From assembly GCA_963707065.1 (NCBI GenBank), contig CAVPPJ010000020.1:1-64000 (forward strand): a stretch of DNA of 64,000 bases, read 5' to 3'. Positions 48,095-57,448 of this stretch are shown here, in pieces (positions within the stretch are counted from its first letter, which is position 1; each line of letters begins with the position of its first letter). The position numbers were made by a program, and so were the translations under genes. The notes under the pieces are model-generated. The model worked only from the letters and a program-made list of their open reading frames with translations, made no database searches and was not told where the DNA came from. Source of the DNA: Palsa-506 sp963707065 (GTDB lineage: Bacteria > Actinomycetota > Actinomycetes > Streptosporangiales > Streptosporangiaceae).

Positions 48095-48229
48095 CAGCAG
48101 CCAGCCAAGCGGCCCCATCGCCGACGAAGCGACAGCCGGGCTGAGTTCGGGGAGCACATCTCAGCTGAACATCCAGGTTTCCCGCGCCCTCAAAGCCAGG
48201 CGAGAAACACCCGGGTTTTAACGGCAAGC

Positions 48230-49333
48230 TTAGAGTCCCTGGGTGCGCAGCCAGCGGATCTCCGCCTCGATGAATTCGTCGATCTCGCCGTCGAGTACGG
48301 CCGCGGTATTCCCGGTCTCGACGCCAGTCCGCAGGTCCTTGATGTTCTGGTACGGATGCAAGACGTAGTTGCGGATCTGCGTGCCCCAGCTGCTCGTGTT
48401 CTCACCGCGCAGCTCGGCCATCTTCGCCGCCTGCTCAGCCCGCTTGCGCTCCAGCAGCTTGGCCTGCAGGACGGCCATGGCACTGGCCCGGTTCTGGATC
48501 TGGCTCCGCTCGTTCTGGCAGGACACCACGATCCCGGTCGGCAGGTGCGTGATCCGGACGGCTGAGTCCGTGGTGTTCACGCCCTGCCCGCCGGGGCCGC
48601 TGGACCGGAAGACATCGATCCGCATCTCGTCCTCGCCGATCTCGATGTGGTCGGCCCGCTGGACGACGGGAATCACGCCCACTCCGGCGAAAGACGTCTG
48701 CCTGCGCCCCTGGTTGTCGTACTTGGAGATGCGGACCATCCGGTGCGTGCCGTGCTCGCCGCGCAGCGTGCCATAGGCATACGGGGCCTTGATGGCGAAC
48801 GTGGTGGACTTGATCCCGGCCTCTTCCGCGTAGGAAGTGTCGTAGATCTCGGTCTGGTAGCCGTGCCGCTCGGCCCAGCGCAGGTAAATCCGCCGCAGGC
48901 CCTCCGCCCAGTCGGCCGCGTCGGCCCCGCCCGCCTGCGCGTTGATGGATATCAGCGCCTCACGGGCGTCGTACTCACCCGACAGCAGGGTGCGGATCTC
49001 CAGCTGGCTCATCTCCTGGCGGAGCACCGAGAGGTCGTGCGCGGCCTCCACCCGGGCGGGCTCGTCGTTCTCCCTCTCGGCTAGCTCGAACATCACCGAG
49101 GTGTCGTCGAGCTGCTGGCGCAGGCGATCCAGCCTGGCCAGCTCGCCGTCGAGGTAGGAGAGCCTGCGGGTGACTGCCTGCCCCTGTTCCGGGTCTTCCC
49201 AGAGCGCCGGGTCGGCGGCCCGGACCCGCAGGCCGTCCGCTTCCTTCAGCATGGTGTCCGGATCAAGGACGGCCTCGATACTGGCGAGCTTCGCCTTTAG
49301 TTCCGAGATTTCGCCGGCGGCGTCGGTTGCCAT
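48230..49333 (-). CDS. prfB: Peptide chain release factor 2, with SKY in place of SPF
   Basis: A 367-residue class I release factor that terminates at UGA and UAA. The peptidyl-hydrolysis GGQ motif is intact in FRSSGPGGQGVNTTDSAVRI. The stop-codon-reading loop reads HRMVRISKYDNQGRRQTSFA: residues 203-205 are Ser-Lys-Tyr where the RF2 family normally has Ser-Pro-Phe. The rest is typical of RF2 (CQNERSQIQNRASAM, VLHPYQNIKDLRTGVETGN). No in-frame UGA or frameshift site is present near the start, unlike E. coli prfB. It is followed on the same strand by ftsE. Confidence 0.95.
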   Translation of the reverse strand: MATDAAGEISELKAKLASIEAVLDPDTMLKEADGLRVRAADPALWEDPEQGQAVTRRLSYLDGELARLDRLRQQLDDTSVMFELAERENDEPARVEAAHDLSVLRQEMSQLEIRTLLSGEYDAREALISINAQAGGADAADWAEGLRRIYLRWAERHGYQTEIYDTSYAEEAGIKSTTFAIKAPYAYGTLRGEHGTHRMVRISKYDNQGRRQTSFAGVGVIPVVQRADHIEIGEDEMRIDVFRSSGPGGQGVNTTDSAVRITHLPTGIVVSCQNERSQIQNRASAMAVLQAKLLERKRAEQAAKMAELRGENTSSWGTQIRNYVLHPYQNIKDLRTGVETGNTAAVLDGEIDEFIEAEIRWLRTQGL

Positions 49334-49392
49334 GGCGGAAGCCTACGTCAGCCCGCCGGCTGCCAGTGGCCGGCGGGCTCGCGACGCACCGC

Positions 49393-52300
49393 CTATTCTG
49401 GCAGCCTGCTGGCGGTTACCAGCGTGCGGATCGCGCGGACGGCCACGGACAGCGTCGCCACCGTGAAAGCGTCGCTCTCGCCGATCTCCGACATCGTCTG
49501 GCCGGCCCGCCGTACCGCCGAGTCGTTCCGCTTCGCCCAGGCGGCGAGCCTGTCCTCCGGGCTGCCGGGGCCGGTCACCTTCAGCACGTCCTTGGTGAGC
49601 GCGGCGTGCGCCGCGAACAGGTCGTCGCGCAGCGCGCCACGCGCCATCGTGTTCCACCGGTCGTCCCTGGGCAGCGCGGTGATCCGGTCCCTGAGGCGGT
49701 TGAGCTGCAATCGTTCGGCCAGGTCGAAGTACACCTCGGCGGTCTCCTCGACGCTGCGGCCCGTGCTCGAGGCAACTTCCACGATGTCGAAAGACGAGTA
49801 GGCCGGGACCATGGCCGAAACCCACTGCGCGAGGACGGCAGGCACTCCCCGGCCGGTCAGCATGTCCCTGCGCTCGGTGTACCCGGTCCGGTCACGGCCG
49901 ACCAGCAGCGCGGGCAGGCCGGCCGCCACCGTCAGCACGCCGCTGGCGAAGAAATCGATAGTCGCGGCGATGTCGAACGGCGGACGGCGGCTGTGCAGCA
50001 GCCAGCGGGCCGCCCGCTCGGTCAGCTTGCGGCCTTCCAGCGCCATGGCGATCTGGGTGGCGGTATCGACCTTGCCGTCCAGCGCCTCGACCTGCTCCCA
50101 GAATCCCGGCAGGCCGAAGACATGCCTGGCCACCAGCCAGGCGCGAGTGATGTCCGGCACCGAGGCCCCGGTCTCCTCGGTCAGCCGGAACGCGAAGGTG
50201 ATTCCCGCGCGGTCCACCATGTCGTTGACGACCGCGGTGGTGATGATCTCGCGATGCAGCCGGTGCGAGCTCATCAAGGACGAGTAGCGCTCGCCCAGCG
50301 GGGTGGGGAAGTAGCCGACCAGCACCCGCCGGAGATACGCGTCATCGGGCAGGTCGGAGGCGAGCACCTGCTGGGCCGTGGCGATCTTGGTCTGGGCGAG
50401 CAGCACGGCGAACTCCGGCGTGGTCAGGCCCACCCCGGCGGACCGCCGCTCGGCGAGCTCCCGGTCGCCGGGCAGCACGTCGAGCCTGCGGTGAACCCGC
50501 CGGTCCCGTTCCAGCTTCCGGATGTACCGCGCATGCACGTGCAGCATCTGCGCGGCCTGCGCGCAGGAGGCAGCCAGCGTCCGGTTCTGGTGATAATTGT
50601 GCGCCAGCACCAGGGCGGCGACCTCGTCTGTCATCTCCTGCAGCAGCAGGTTGCGGTCGGCGGCCTTCAGCTCCCCGGTCCGTACCACGCCGTCGAGCAG
50701 GATCTTGATGTTGACCTCATGGTCGGAGGTGTCGACGCCGGCCGAGTTGTCGATGAAGTCGGTGTTCACCAGGCCGCCCGCCAGCGCGTACTCGATCCTG
50801 GCGGCCTGGGTCAGGCCCAGGTTCCCGCCCTCGGCGACGATCCTGGCGCGCAGGTCGGTGGCATCCACCCGGACCGCGTCGGTGGCCCGGTCACCGGCGT
50901 CGGCGTGCGACTGGGTGCTCGCCTTCACCCAGGTGCCGATGCCGCCGTTCCAGAGCAGGTCCACCGGCGCCGACAGGATCGCGGAGATGAGCTGATCCGG
51001 CGTCAGCACCGTCACGTCGTCCTCGATGCCGAGCGCCGCCCGCGCCTCCGGCGACAGCCGCAGCGACTTGACATTGCGCGGCCACACGCCGCCACCCGCC
51101 GAGATCAGCGCCGTGTCGTAGTCCACCCAGGAGGACCTGGGCAGCGTGAACAGCCGCTGCCGTTCGGCGAAGCTCGCCGCGGGATCAGGATCGGGGTCGA
51201 CGAACACGTGCCGGTGGTCGAACGCCGCTACCAGCTTGATGTGCCTGGACAGCAGCATGCCGTTGCCGAACACGTCGCCGGACATGTCGCCGATGCCGAC
51301 GGCGGTGAAGTCATCCTTGCTGGTGTCCATGCCGAGTGCCTGGAAGTGGAACTTGACCGCCTCCCAGGCGCCGCGCGCCGTGATGCCCATCTTCTTGTGG
51401 TCGTAGCCCTCGGAGCCGCCGGAGGCAAACGCGTCGCCCAGCCAGTACCCGTAGCTCCCGGCGATCTCGTTGGCCGTGTCCGAGTAGGTCGCCGTGCCCT
51501 TGTCCGCGGCCACCACCAGGTAGGGGTCGTCCCGGTCATGCCGGACCACCCGGGCGGGCGGCACCACCTCTCCGGCCACCAGGTTGTCGGTGACGTCCAG
51601 CATCGCGGAGATGAACATCCGGTAGCAGGCCAGCCCCTCGCCCAGGTAGGCCTCCCGGTCAGCGGGGTCGGGCAGCTGCTTGCAGACGAAGCCGCCCTTG
51701 GCGCCGGAAGGCACGATGACCGAGTTCTTTACCTCCTGCGCCTTCGCCAGGCCGAGCACCTCGGTACGGAAGTCCTCCGGCCGGTCCGACCAGCGCAGCC
51801 CGCCGCGCGCGACGTCCGCGAAGCGCAGGTGCACGCCCTCGAACCTGGGCGAGTAGACGAACAGCTCGAACCGCGGCCGCGGGGCGGGCAGGTCGGGCAC
51901 CTTGTCCGCGTCCAGCTTGGCCACGAAATAGGGCAGCGGGGCGTGCGGCCCGGTCTTCTCCTGGAAGTAGTTCGTCCGCAGCGTCGCGGAGATCAGGCCC
52001 CAGTACGCCCGCAGGATGCGGTCCTGGTCGAGGCTGGCAACATCGTCGAGCTCGCCGCGGATCTCTTCCGCGATGGCCTCGCTCCGCTCGCGCTCGCCTG
52101 CCTGGTGGTCGGGGTCAAACCTGGACTCGAACAGCCGCACTAGCAGCCGGGTCACCGTCACGTTGGCGCGCAGTACCCGCTCGACGTAGTTCTGGCTGAA
52201 GGTGGTGCCCGCCTGGCGCAAGTACCTGGCATAGGCGCGCAGCGCCACCACCTGCCGCCAGGTCAGGTGCGCGTCGAGCACCAGCGCGTTGAATCCGTCG

Positions 52301-54393
52301 TCCTCGATCTGCCCGTGCCACAGGGCGGTCAGCGCGCCCTCGACCAGGTCCTTCACGGATTCGAGCGAGACCGCGGCCCGGGACCGCCCGGCGGCTGACG
52401 CCGGTTCCGCGGTGGCCGCGTCCTGGCCGGTGCCGCCCTTGTCACCGGACCCGGTCTTGCGCAGCCCGAAGTCATAGATCCAGAACGGCTCACCGGCGTC
52501 GGCGCCACTGCCGGCGAACTCGTACGGGTGCTCGTCCACCACATCGACGCCCATGTGCTGGAGCCTGGGCAGTACATCGGTGAGCGTGATCGGCGAGCCG
52601 GTCCGGTAGATCGTGAGCCGCCAGACGCGCCGGCTGAACGCCCCGGACGCGCCGATCCGCTGATCATGCTCAACCGGCACGCCGCCGACGAAGCCCACCG
52701 ACTCCCAGAGCTCGAAGGCGATGTCCTCGCCCGACTCGCGCAGCTCAAGGACCTTGGCCAGGTCGCCGACGGCCGCAACGGCCGGAACGTCCGTCTTGTA
52801 GGTATCAGGAATGCTGTCGCCGCACATGGCCAGCAGCACCCGGGCCCGCTGCGCGCCGAGCATCCTGGTCGCTTCCTCGGTCAGGTCGTCGTCCCACGAC
52901 CTGACCACGGCGGCGAGCCGCTTCTCCAGTGCGGCCTCGTCGACGTCGGGCAGCACGCTGCCGCGGCGCGCGCGGACCACGATGTGCAGCCTGGCCACCG
53001 CCGACTCCCCGACCATCACGCTGTAGCCGACCGAGGCGCCGTCGAGCGCCGTGAGCAGGATCTCCTGCGCGCGCAGCCTGACCTTGGTCGTGTACTTGTC
53101 CCTGGGCATGTACAGCAGGCAGGACATGTACCGGCCGTAGATGTCCTTGCGCAGGAACAGCCGGGTCTGCTTGTGGTCGCGCAGCCGGAGCACGCCCGAG
53201 GCGATCGGGGCCAGCTCGGGCACCGGGGTCTGGAAGAGCTCCTCCCGCGGGTAGTTCTCCAGGAACTCGGCGAGATCCTTGCCGTCATGGCTGTCGGCGG
53301 TCAGGCTGAGGGACGCCAGCACGCCGGCCAGCTTCCGCCGCAGCACCGGGATCCGGGTGATGCTCTCGGAGTAGGCGACGTGGGTGTAGAGCCCGAGGAA
53401 CCGGTACTCGCCCGTCACCTCGCCCGCGTCGTCGAGCCGCTTGACCGCGACGTAGTCGAGGTAGCTCGGCCGGTGCACGGTGGACTTCGAGTTCGCCTTG
53501 GTCAGGATCAGCCGCTTCGGGTCACGGGCCCTGGCCCGGACCGCGGGCGGCAGCGCGGCGAACGAGCTCGATCCCTGCTTGTCGTGCCGCAGGATGCCGA
53601 GACCGGTGCCGGGCACCGCGCGCAGCATCATCCCGTCCGGCCCGTCCAGCAGGTCGTACTCGCGGTAGCCGAGGAAGGTGAAGTTACCGTCGGCGAGCCA
53701 GCGCAGCAGCGCCTCGATCTCGGCCGGTGCCTCGGCGCCGGCGTCCGCCCCGGCCGGCTCGGCCGCCGCGGACAGCGCGAGATCCTCGGCCAGCTGCACG
53801 GCCCTGGCCCGCATCCTCGGATAGTCCTCGACCGCGACCCGCACGTCGCCGAGCACCCGCTGGATGTCGTCCTCCAGCCGGGCGATCTCGGCGTCGTCGG
53901 CGAGCACGCCGATCTCGATGTGCGTCCACGACTCGGCAATCTCGTCGTGCGCGGGCGGCGACCCGTCGATCAGGCCGAGTACGCCGTGCAGCGCTCCGGT
54001 GACGTCCCGGGCGACGAGCAGCTGCGGGTGAATCACCCGGTGGGCCGCCAGGTGGTGCCTGGCCAGTTCCATGGTCACCGAGTCAACGAGGAAGGCCATG
54101 TCGTCGGTGACGATGTCGAGCACCGCGCCGGCCGGCTCCAGCGATGCCGCCGCCGCGCCCGGCCGGATCCGGACCAGCGCCCGGCCCTGCGGCCGGTGCG
54201 CGGCGAACGCGGCCTGCTCGGTCGCCACGCTGGCGATCCGCTCCGGCCCGGCCGAGGCCAGGTCCTCGACGGCGACGTGCCGGTAGTAGGCCTGCAGGTA
54301 GCTCAGCAGCTCATCCCGGCCGCAGTCGCCCTCGGCCAGCGCCGCCGCCGCCGTCAGCAGGGCAAGCTTCCCGTCGCCCGCATTTTCCGCCAT
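49393..54393 (-). CDS. gdh: NAD-specific glutamate dehydrogenase, large (180-kDa) type
   Basis: A 1666-residue enzyme converting glutamate to 2-oxoglutarate and ammonia, of the large L_180-type class known from Streptomyces. The catalytic core is in the middle: ARGGLRWSDRPEDFRTEVLG, EVKNSVIVPSGAKGGFVCKQ (catalytic Lys region), and TAVGIGDMSGDVFGNGMLLS with GGVWPRNVKSLRL of the NAD domain. The long N- and C-terminal regulatory regions are complete. AAAGGAG eight bases before 54393 fixes the start. TDO lies just upstream in the same orientation, 51 bp away. The enzyme may feed carbon from amino acids into the TCA cycle. Confidence 0.93.
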   Translation of the reverse strand: MAENAGDGKLALLTAAAALAEGDCGRDELLSYLQAYYRHVAVEDLASAGPERIASVATEQAAFAAHRPQGRALVRIRPGAAAASLEPAGAVLDIVTDDMAFLVDSVTMELARHHLAAHRVIHPQLLVARDVTGALHGVLGLIDGSPPAHDEIAESWTHIEIGVLADDAEIARLEDDIQRVLGDVRVAVEDYPRMRARAVQLAEDLALSAAAEPAGADAGAEAPAEIEALLRWLADGNFTFLGYREYDLLDGPDGMMLRAVPGTGLGILRHDKQGSSSFAALPPAVRARARDPKRLILTKANSKSTVHRPSYLDYVAVKRLDDAGEVTGEYRFLGLYTHVAYSESITRIPVLRRKLAGVLASLSLTADSHDGKDLAEFLENYPREELFQTPVPELAPIASGVLRLRDHKQTRLFLRKDIYGRYMSCLLYMPRDKYTTKVRLRAQEILLTALDGASVGYSVMVGESAVARLHIVVRARRGSVLPDVDEAALEKRLAAVVRSWDDDLTEEATRMLGAQRARVLLAMCGDSIPDTYKTDVPAVAAVGDLAKVLELRESGEDIAFELWESVGFVGGVPVEHDQRIGASGAFSRRVWRLTIYRTGSPITLTDVLPRLQHMGVDVVDEHPYEFAGSGADAGEPFWIYDFGLRKTGSGDKGGTGQDAATAEPASAAGRSRAAVSLESVKDLVEGALTALWHGQIEDDGFNALVLDAHLTWRQVVALRAYARYLRQAGTTFSQNYVERVLRANVTVTRLLVRLFESRFDPDHQAGERERSEAIAEEIRGELDDVASLDQDRILRAYWGLISATLRTNYFQEKTGPHAPLPYFVAKLDADKVPDLPAPRPRFELFVYSPRFEGVHLRFADVARGGLRWSDRPEDFRTEVLGLAKAQEVKNSVIVPSGAKGGFVCKQLPDPADREAYLGEGLACYRMFISAMLDVTDNLVAGEVVPPARVVRHDRDDPYLVVAADKGTATYSDTANEIAGSYGYWLGDAFASGGSEGYDHKKMGITARGAWEAVKFHFQALGMDTSKDDFTAVGIGDMSGDVFGNGMLLSRHIKLVAAFDHRHVFVDPDPDPAASFAERQRLFTLPRSSWVDYDTALISAGGGVWPRNVKSLRLSPEARAALGIEDDVTVLTPDQLISAILSAPVDLLWNGGIGTWVKASTQSHADAGDRATDAVRVDATDLRARIVAEGGNLGLTQAARIEYALAGGLVNTDFIDNSAGVDTSDHEVNIKILLDGVVRTGELKAADRNLLLQEMTDEVAALVLAHNYHQNRTLAASCAQAAQMLHVHARYIRKLERDRRVHRRLDVLPGDRELAERRSAGVGLTTPEFAVLLAQTKIATAQQVLASDLPDDAYLRRVLVGYFPTPLGERYSSLMSSHRLHREIITTAVVNDMVDRAGITFAFRLTEETGASVPDITRAWLVARHVFGLPGFWEQVEALDGKVDTATQIAMALEGRKLTERAARWLLHSRRPPFDIAATIDFFASGVLTVAAGLPALLVGRDRTGYTERRDMLTGRGVPAVLAQWVSAMVPAYSSFDIVEVASSTGRSVEETAEVYFDLAERLQLNRLRDRITALPRDDRWNTMARGALRDDLFAAHAALTKDVLKVTGPGSPEDRLAAWAKRNDSAVRRAGQTMSEIGESDAFTVATLSVAVRAIRTLVTASRLPE

Positions 54394-54444
54394 CGGTCCC
54401 ACTCCTTTGTGTGCCGGGCCTGCCACCGCGCGCCGATCCGGCCG

Positions 54445-55260
54445 CTACAACCAATCTCGCAGTTCCCACAGCAGCGGGTAATAGCGCAGCGGCACCCGCT
54501 TATGCAGGTACGGCGCGCCGGTCGACCCGCCGGTGCCTGACTTCGTGCCGATCTGCCGCTCCACCATCTGAACGTGCCTGGCCCGCCAGAGCCCCGCTAT
54601 TTCATCATGGGTCAGCAGATCCTCGGCGAGCTCCCACAGATCGTCGTAATTCGCGCGGTCCCTGGCGATGGTGACCAGCGACGCCAGGATCTCGTCAGCC
54701 GCCGCGACCGGCAGTCCCCGGCTCCGGAGCAGGCCGAGATACGCGTCCCACAGGGAGGGCTCGGCCAGCCGACGGGCCAGCCGGGCTCGTTCTGAATCTG
54801 TCAGAGCGCGGAAACGAGCGATGTACCCTTCATCTTTCGCTCCGGACAGGAACTCAAGCTCCCGGAACTGCACCGACTGAAAGCCGCTGGCCGGCGCAAG
54901 CGCCGCGCGGAACTCCAGGAAGTCCTGCGGCGTCATCGTCTCCAGCACGTCAATCTGGCTGACCAGCAGCCGCTCGATGACGTGCGCGCGGCGCAGCAGC
55001 TGCCTGGCCCGCCAGGTCTGCCCTTCCGTCATGGCACCGCGGGCGGCGCCCAGCTCGTGCAGCAGCTGCTGGAACCAGAGCTCGTACGCCTGGTGCACCG
55101 TAATGAACAGCAGCTCGTCATGGGCAGGCGGATCGACCTGCGGTACCTGCTGCGCCAGCAGTTCCGGCAGCCGGAGGTAGCCGCCGTATGTCAGCAGGCC
55201 GCCCTCCTCGCCGAAGCGGCGGTCCGGCACGCCGCCGGCCAGGCCCGCTGGCGTGGTCAC
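54445..55260 (-). CDS. kynA: Tryptophan 2,3-dioxygenase
   Basis: A 271-residue heme dioxygenase that opens tryptophan to N-formylkynurenine, the first step of the kynurenine pathway. Signature blocks are LFITVHQAYELWFQQLLHEL, SGFQSVQFRELEFLSG and, around the proximal heme His, RHVQMVERQIGTKSGTGGST. Length is usual for bacterial TDO. The GTG start overlaps the TGA of the acetoacetyl-CoA synthetase gene (GTGA), so it is translationally coupled. No kynureninase or formamidase is present in the window. Confidence 0.95.
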   Translation of the reverse strand: MTTPAGLAGGVPDRRFGEEGGLLTYGGYLRLPELLAQQVPQVDPPAHDELLFITVHQAYELWFQQLLHELGAARGAMTEGQTWRARQLLRRAHVIERLLVSQIDVLETMTPQDFLEFRAALAPASGFQSVQFRELEFLSGAKDEGYIARFRALTDSERARLARRLAEPSLWDAYLGLLRSRGLPVAAADEILASLVTIARDRANYDDLWELAEDLLTHDEIAGLWRARHVQMVERQIGTKSGTGGSTGAPYLHKRVPLRYYPLLWELRDWL

Positions 55261-57371
55261 GGTCGCTCCGCGGGCGCGAAGAAGGGCAGCACTTCGGGGT
55301 TGGCCAGCGCGTCCGGGTCGGCCGCGTCGGCGAGCGGCGTGCCCAGCAGGATTTTCCTGACCGGCACCTCGAGTTTCTTGCCGGACAGCGTTCGCGGGAT
55401 GCCGGGTACCTGGTGGATCTCGTCCGGGACATGCCGCGGCGACAGCTCGCTGCGCAGTTGCGACCGGATCCGGGCGGTGAGGTCGTCATCCAAAACGCAG
55501 CCGTCGGCCGGCACCACGTAGAGGATGAGGCGGCCGTCGCGGCCGAGTTGCCCGGTGTCGACCACCAGGCTGTCGGCGACCTCCGGCAGCCGTTCCACCA
55601 CCCGGTAGAACTCGCTGGTGCCCATCCGGACGCCGCCCCGGTTCAGGGTGGCATCGGAGCGCCCGTAGATAACGCAGCCGCCGTCCGGCAGGAACATGAT
55701 CCAGTCGCCGTGCCGCCACACGCCCGGGTACTCGGCGAAATAGCTGGCGCGGTACCGCTCGCCGCCGGGATCGTTCCAGAAGCCCACCGGCATCGACGGC
55801 ATCGGCCGGGTAAGCACCAGCTCGCCGACCGCGCCGGTAACCGGATTGCCGTTCGCGTCATACGCTTCCACCTTCGCGCCGAGGCACCGGCCGGCGATCA
55901 GGCCGGCCCGCACCGGGAGCAGCGGGCTCGGTCCGACGAAGCCGGTGCACAGGTCAGTCCCGCCGGAGAACGATCCGAGCAGCAGGTCGCTGCCCACGGC
56001 GTCATATACCCAGCGGAAGCCCTCGGGCGGCAGCGGGGATCCGGTGGATCCGACGCCGCGGACCTTCGACAGGTCATGATCGGCGCCCGGCCGCAGTCCC
56101 GCCTTGGCGCAGGCCAGCAGGTAGGGAGCGCCGGTCCCGGCGTAGGTCACGCCGGTGCCGGAGATCAGCCGCCAGAGCGCGCCGATATCCGGATGAGTCG
56201 CGCTGCCGTCGTAGAGCACCACGGTCGCGCCCGCCAGCAGGCCGCCTGCCAGGTAGTTCCACATCATCCAGCCGGTCGTGGTGTACCAGAAGAAGATGTC
56301 ACCGGGCCCGAGATCCTGGTGGAAGGTGAGCACCTTGAGGTGCTCAAGCACGATCCCGCCGTGACCGTGCACGATGGGCTTGGGCAGGCCGGTGGTACCG
56401 GACGAGTACAGCACCCAGAGCGGATGGCTGAACGGAACCTCGGTGAACTCCAGCCGCGCGGCCGGATGACCGCCCGGGTCATCGGGGAGCGCGTCCCAGC
56501 CGAGCGTGCGCGGGCCAGGACTGGTGCCGGGATGGCCAGCGCCGGCGGTGCGCACGAGCAAGACCGCGGCCAGGCCGGGCATCGCGGCCGCGATGCTCGC
56601 GACCTCGCCGGTCCGGTCATAGTCCTTCCCGCCGTAGGCGTAACCGCCGACGGCGATCAGGACCTTGGGCGAGATCTGCGCGAACCGGTCGATCACGCTG
56701 CTGGCCCCGAAGTCCGGCGAGCACGACGACCAGATCCCGCCGAGGCTGGCGGTCGCCAGCATGGCGATCAGCGCCTCGGGGATGTTCGGCAGGTAGGCCG
56801 CTACCCGGTCACCGGCCGTCACGCCGAGCGCGCGCAGGCCCGCCGCCACCCTGATGACCTCACGTTCGAGTTCCCCGTAGCTGAGCGTGCCGCCGCTGCC
56901 ATCCTCGCTCCGGTAGATCACCGCGGTGCGGGCAGGCTCGGTGTGCGCGGTCCGCAGCGCATTGCGCGCGTAGTTGAGGGTGGCGCCGTCGAACCAGCTG
57001 GCGCCCGGCATGCCGGCGTTGCCCAGCGCCGGGCCGGCGCCCCGGTTGCCAAGCACGCCGAAGTAGTCCCAGATGGAGTCCCAGAAGGCGGCGGGATCGG
57101 TCACCGACCATTGCCAGAGCTGGTCGTGGCCGGACAGGTGCAAGCCGTGGCGGTCGGCCAGCCAGCGCGCATAGGCGCTGACCCGGGCAGCGTCGATCGC
57201 TTCCGGCCGGGGCTCCCAGAGCACTTCGCCGTAGTCGCGTCCGGCCAGCGCCGGGTCAGCAGCGCCGGGGCTAGCGGAGCCCGGGCTAGCGGAGCCGGGA
57301 CTAGCAGCGCCGGGCACAGCGGAACCGGAGACGGGAGCCGCCTGATCGTCGGAGGGCATAGGCCCCAGCAT
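55257..57371 (-). CDS. Acetoacetyl-CoA synthetase
   Basis: A 704-residue AMP-forming ligase that activates acetoacetate. The AMP/ATP signature is PLWVLYSSGTTGLPKPIVHG, followed by DIFFWYTTTGWMMWNYLAGG, HGDWIMFLPDGGCVIYGRSD and the C-terminal catalytic Lys region RTLSGKKLEVPVRKILLG, all typical of AACS. A short repetitive stretch (PGAASPGSASPGSASPGAAD) near the N-terminus lengthens it beyond the usual 650 residues; MPSDDQ at 57359 is an alternative start. It heads an apparent operon with TDO and NAD-glutamate dehydrogenase. Confidence 0.9.
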   Translation of the reverse strand: MLGPMPSDDQAAPVSGSAVPGAASPGSASPGSASPGAADPALAGRDYGEVLWEPRPEAIDAARVSAYARWLADRHGLHLSGHDQLWQWSVTDPAAFWDSIWDYFGVLGNRGAGPALGNAGMPGASWFDGATLNYARNALRTAHTEPARTAVIYRSEDGSGGTLSYGELEREVIRVAAGLRALGVTAGDRVAAYLPNIPEALIAMLATASLGGIWSSCSPDFGASSVIDRFAQISPKVLIAVGGYAYGGKDYDRTGEVASIAAAMPGLAAVLLVRTAGAGHPGTSPGPRTLGWDALPDDPGGHPAARLEFTEVPFSHPLWVLYSSGTTGLPKPIVHGHGGIVLEHLKVLTFHQDLGPGDIFFWYTTTGWMMWNYLAGGLLAGATVVLYDGSATHPDIGALWRLISGTGVTYAGTGAPYLLACAKAGLRPGADHDLSKVRGVGSTGSPLPPEGFRWVYDAVGSDLLLGSFSGGTDLCTGFVGPSPLLPVRAGLIAGRCLGAKVEAYDANGNPVTGAVGELVLTRPMPSMPVGFWNDPGGERYRASYFAEYPGVWRHGDWIMFLPDGGCVIYGRSDATLNRGGVRMGTSEFYRVVERLPEVADSLVVDTGQLGRDGRLILYVVPADGCVLDDDLTARIRSQLRSELSPRHVPDEIHQVPGIPRTLSGKKLEVPVRKILLGTPLADAADPDALANPEVLPFFAPAERP

Positions 57372-57448
57372 GAGACGCCGCGACGTCGCCCCGCAACCGG
57401 GGGGCGGCTACACCGGTAGTTGCCCGGCTGGACGGGTAGGCGTAGTCC

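Noticed and set aside
49255..49333. Programmed frameshift in prfB
   Set aside because: The reading frame is continuous from ATG 49333, with no in-frame TGA near codon 26 as in E. coli.
49327..52143. Plus-strand open frame of about 938 codons
   Set aside because: Antisense to the NAD-glutamate dehydrogenase gene. Its composition (Arg, Gly, His, Val-rich, no motif) is typical of GC-rich shadow frames.
52528..54540. Plus-strand open frame of about 670 codons
   Set aside because: Antisense to the N-terminal half of the same dehydrogenase, with no domain signal.
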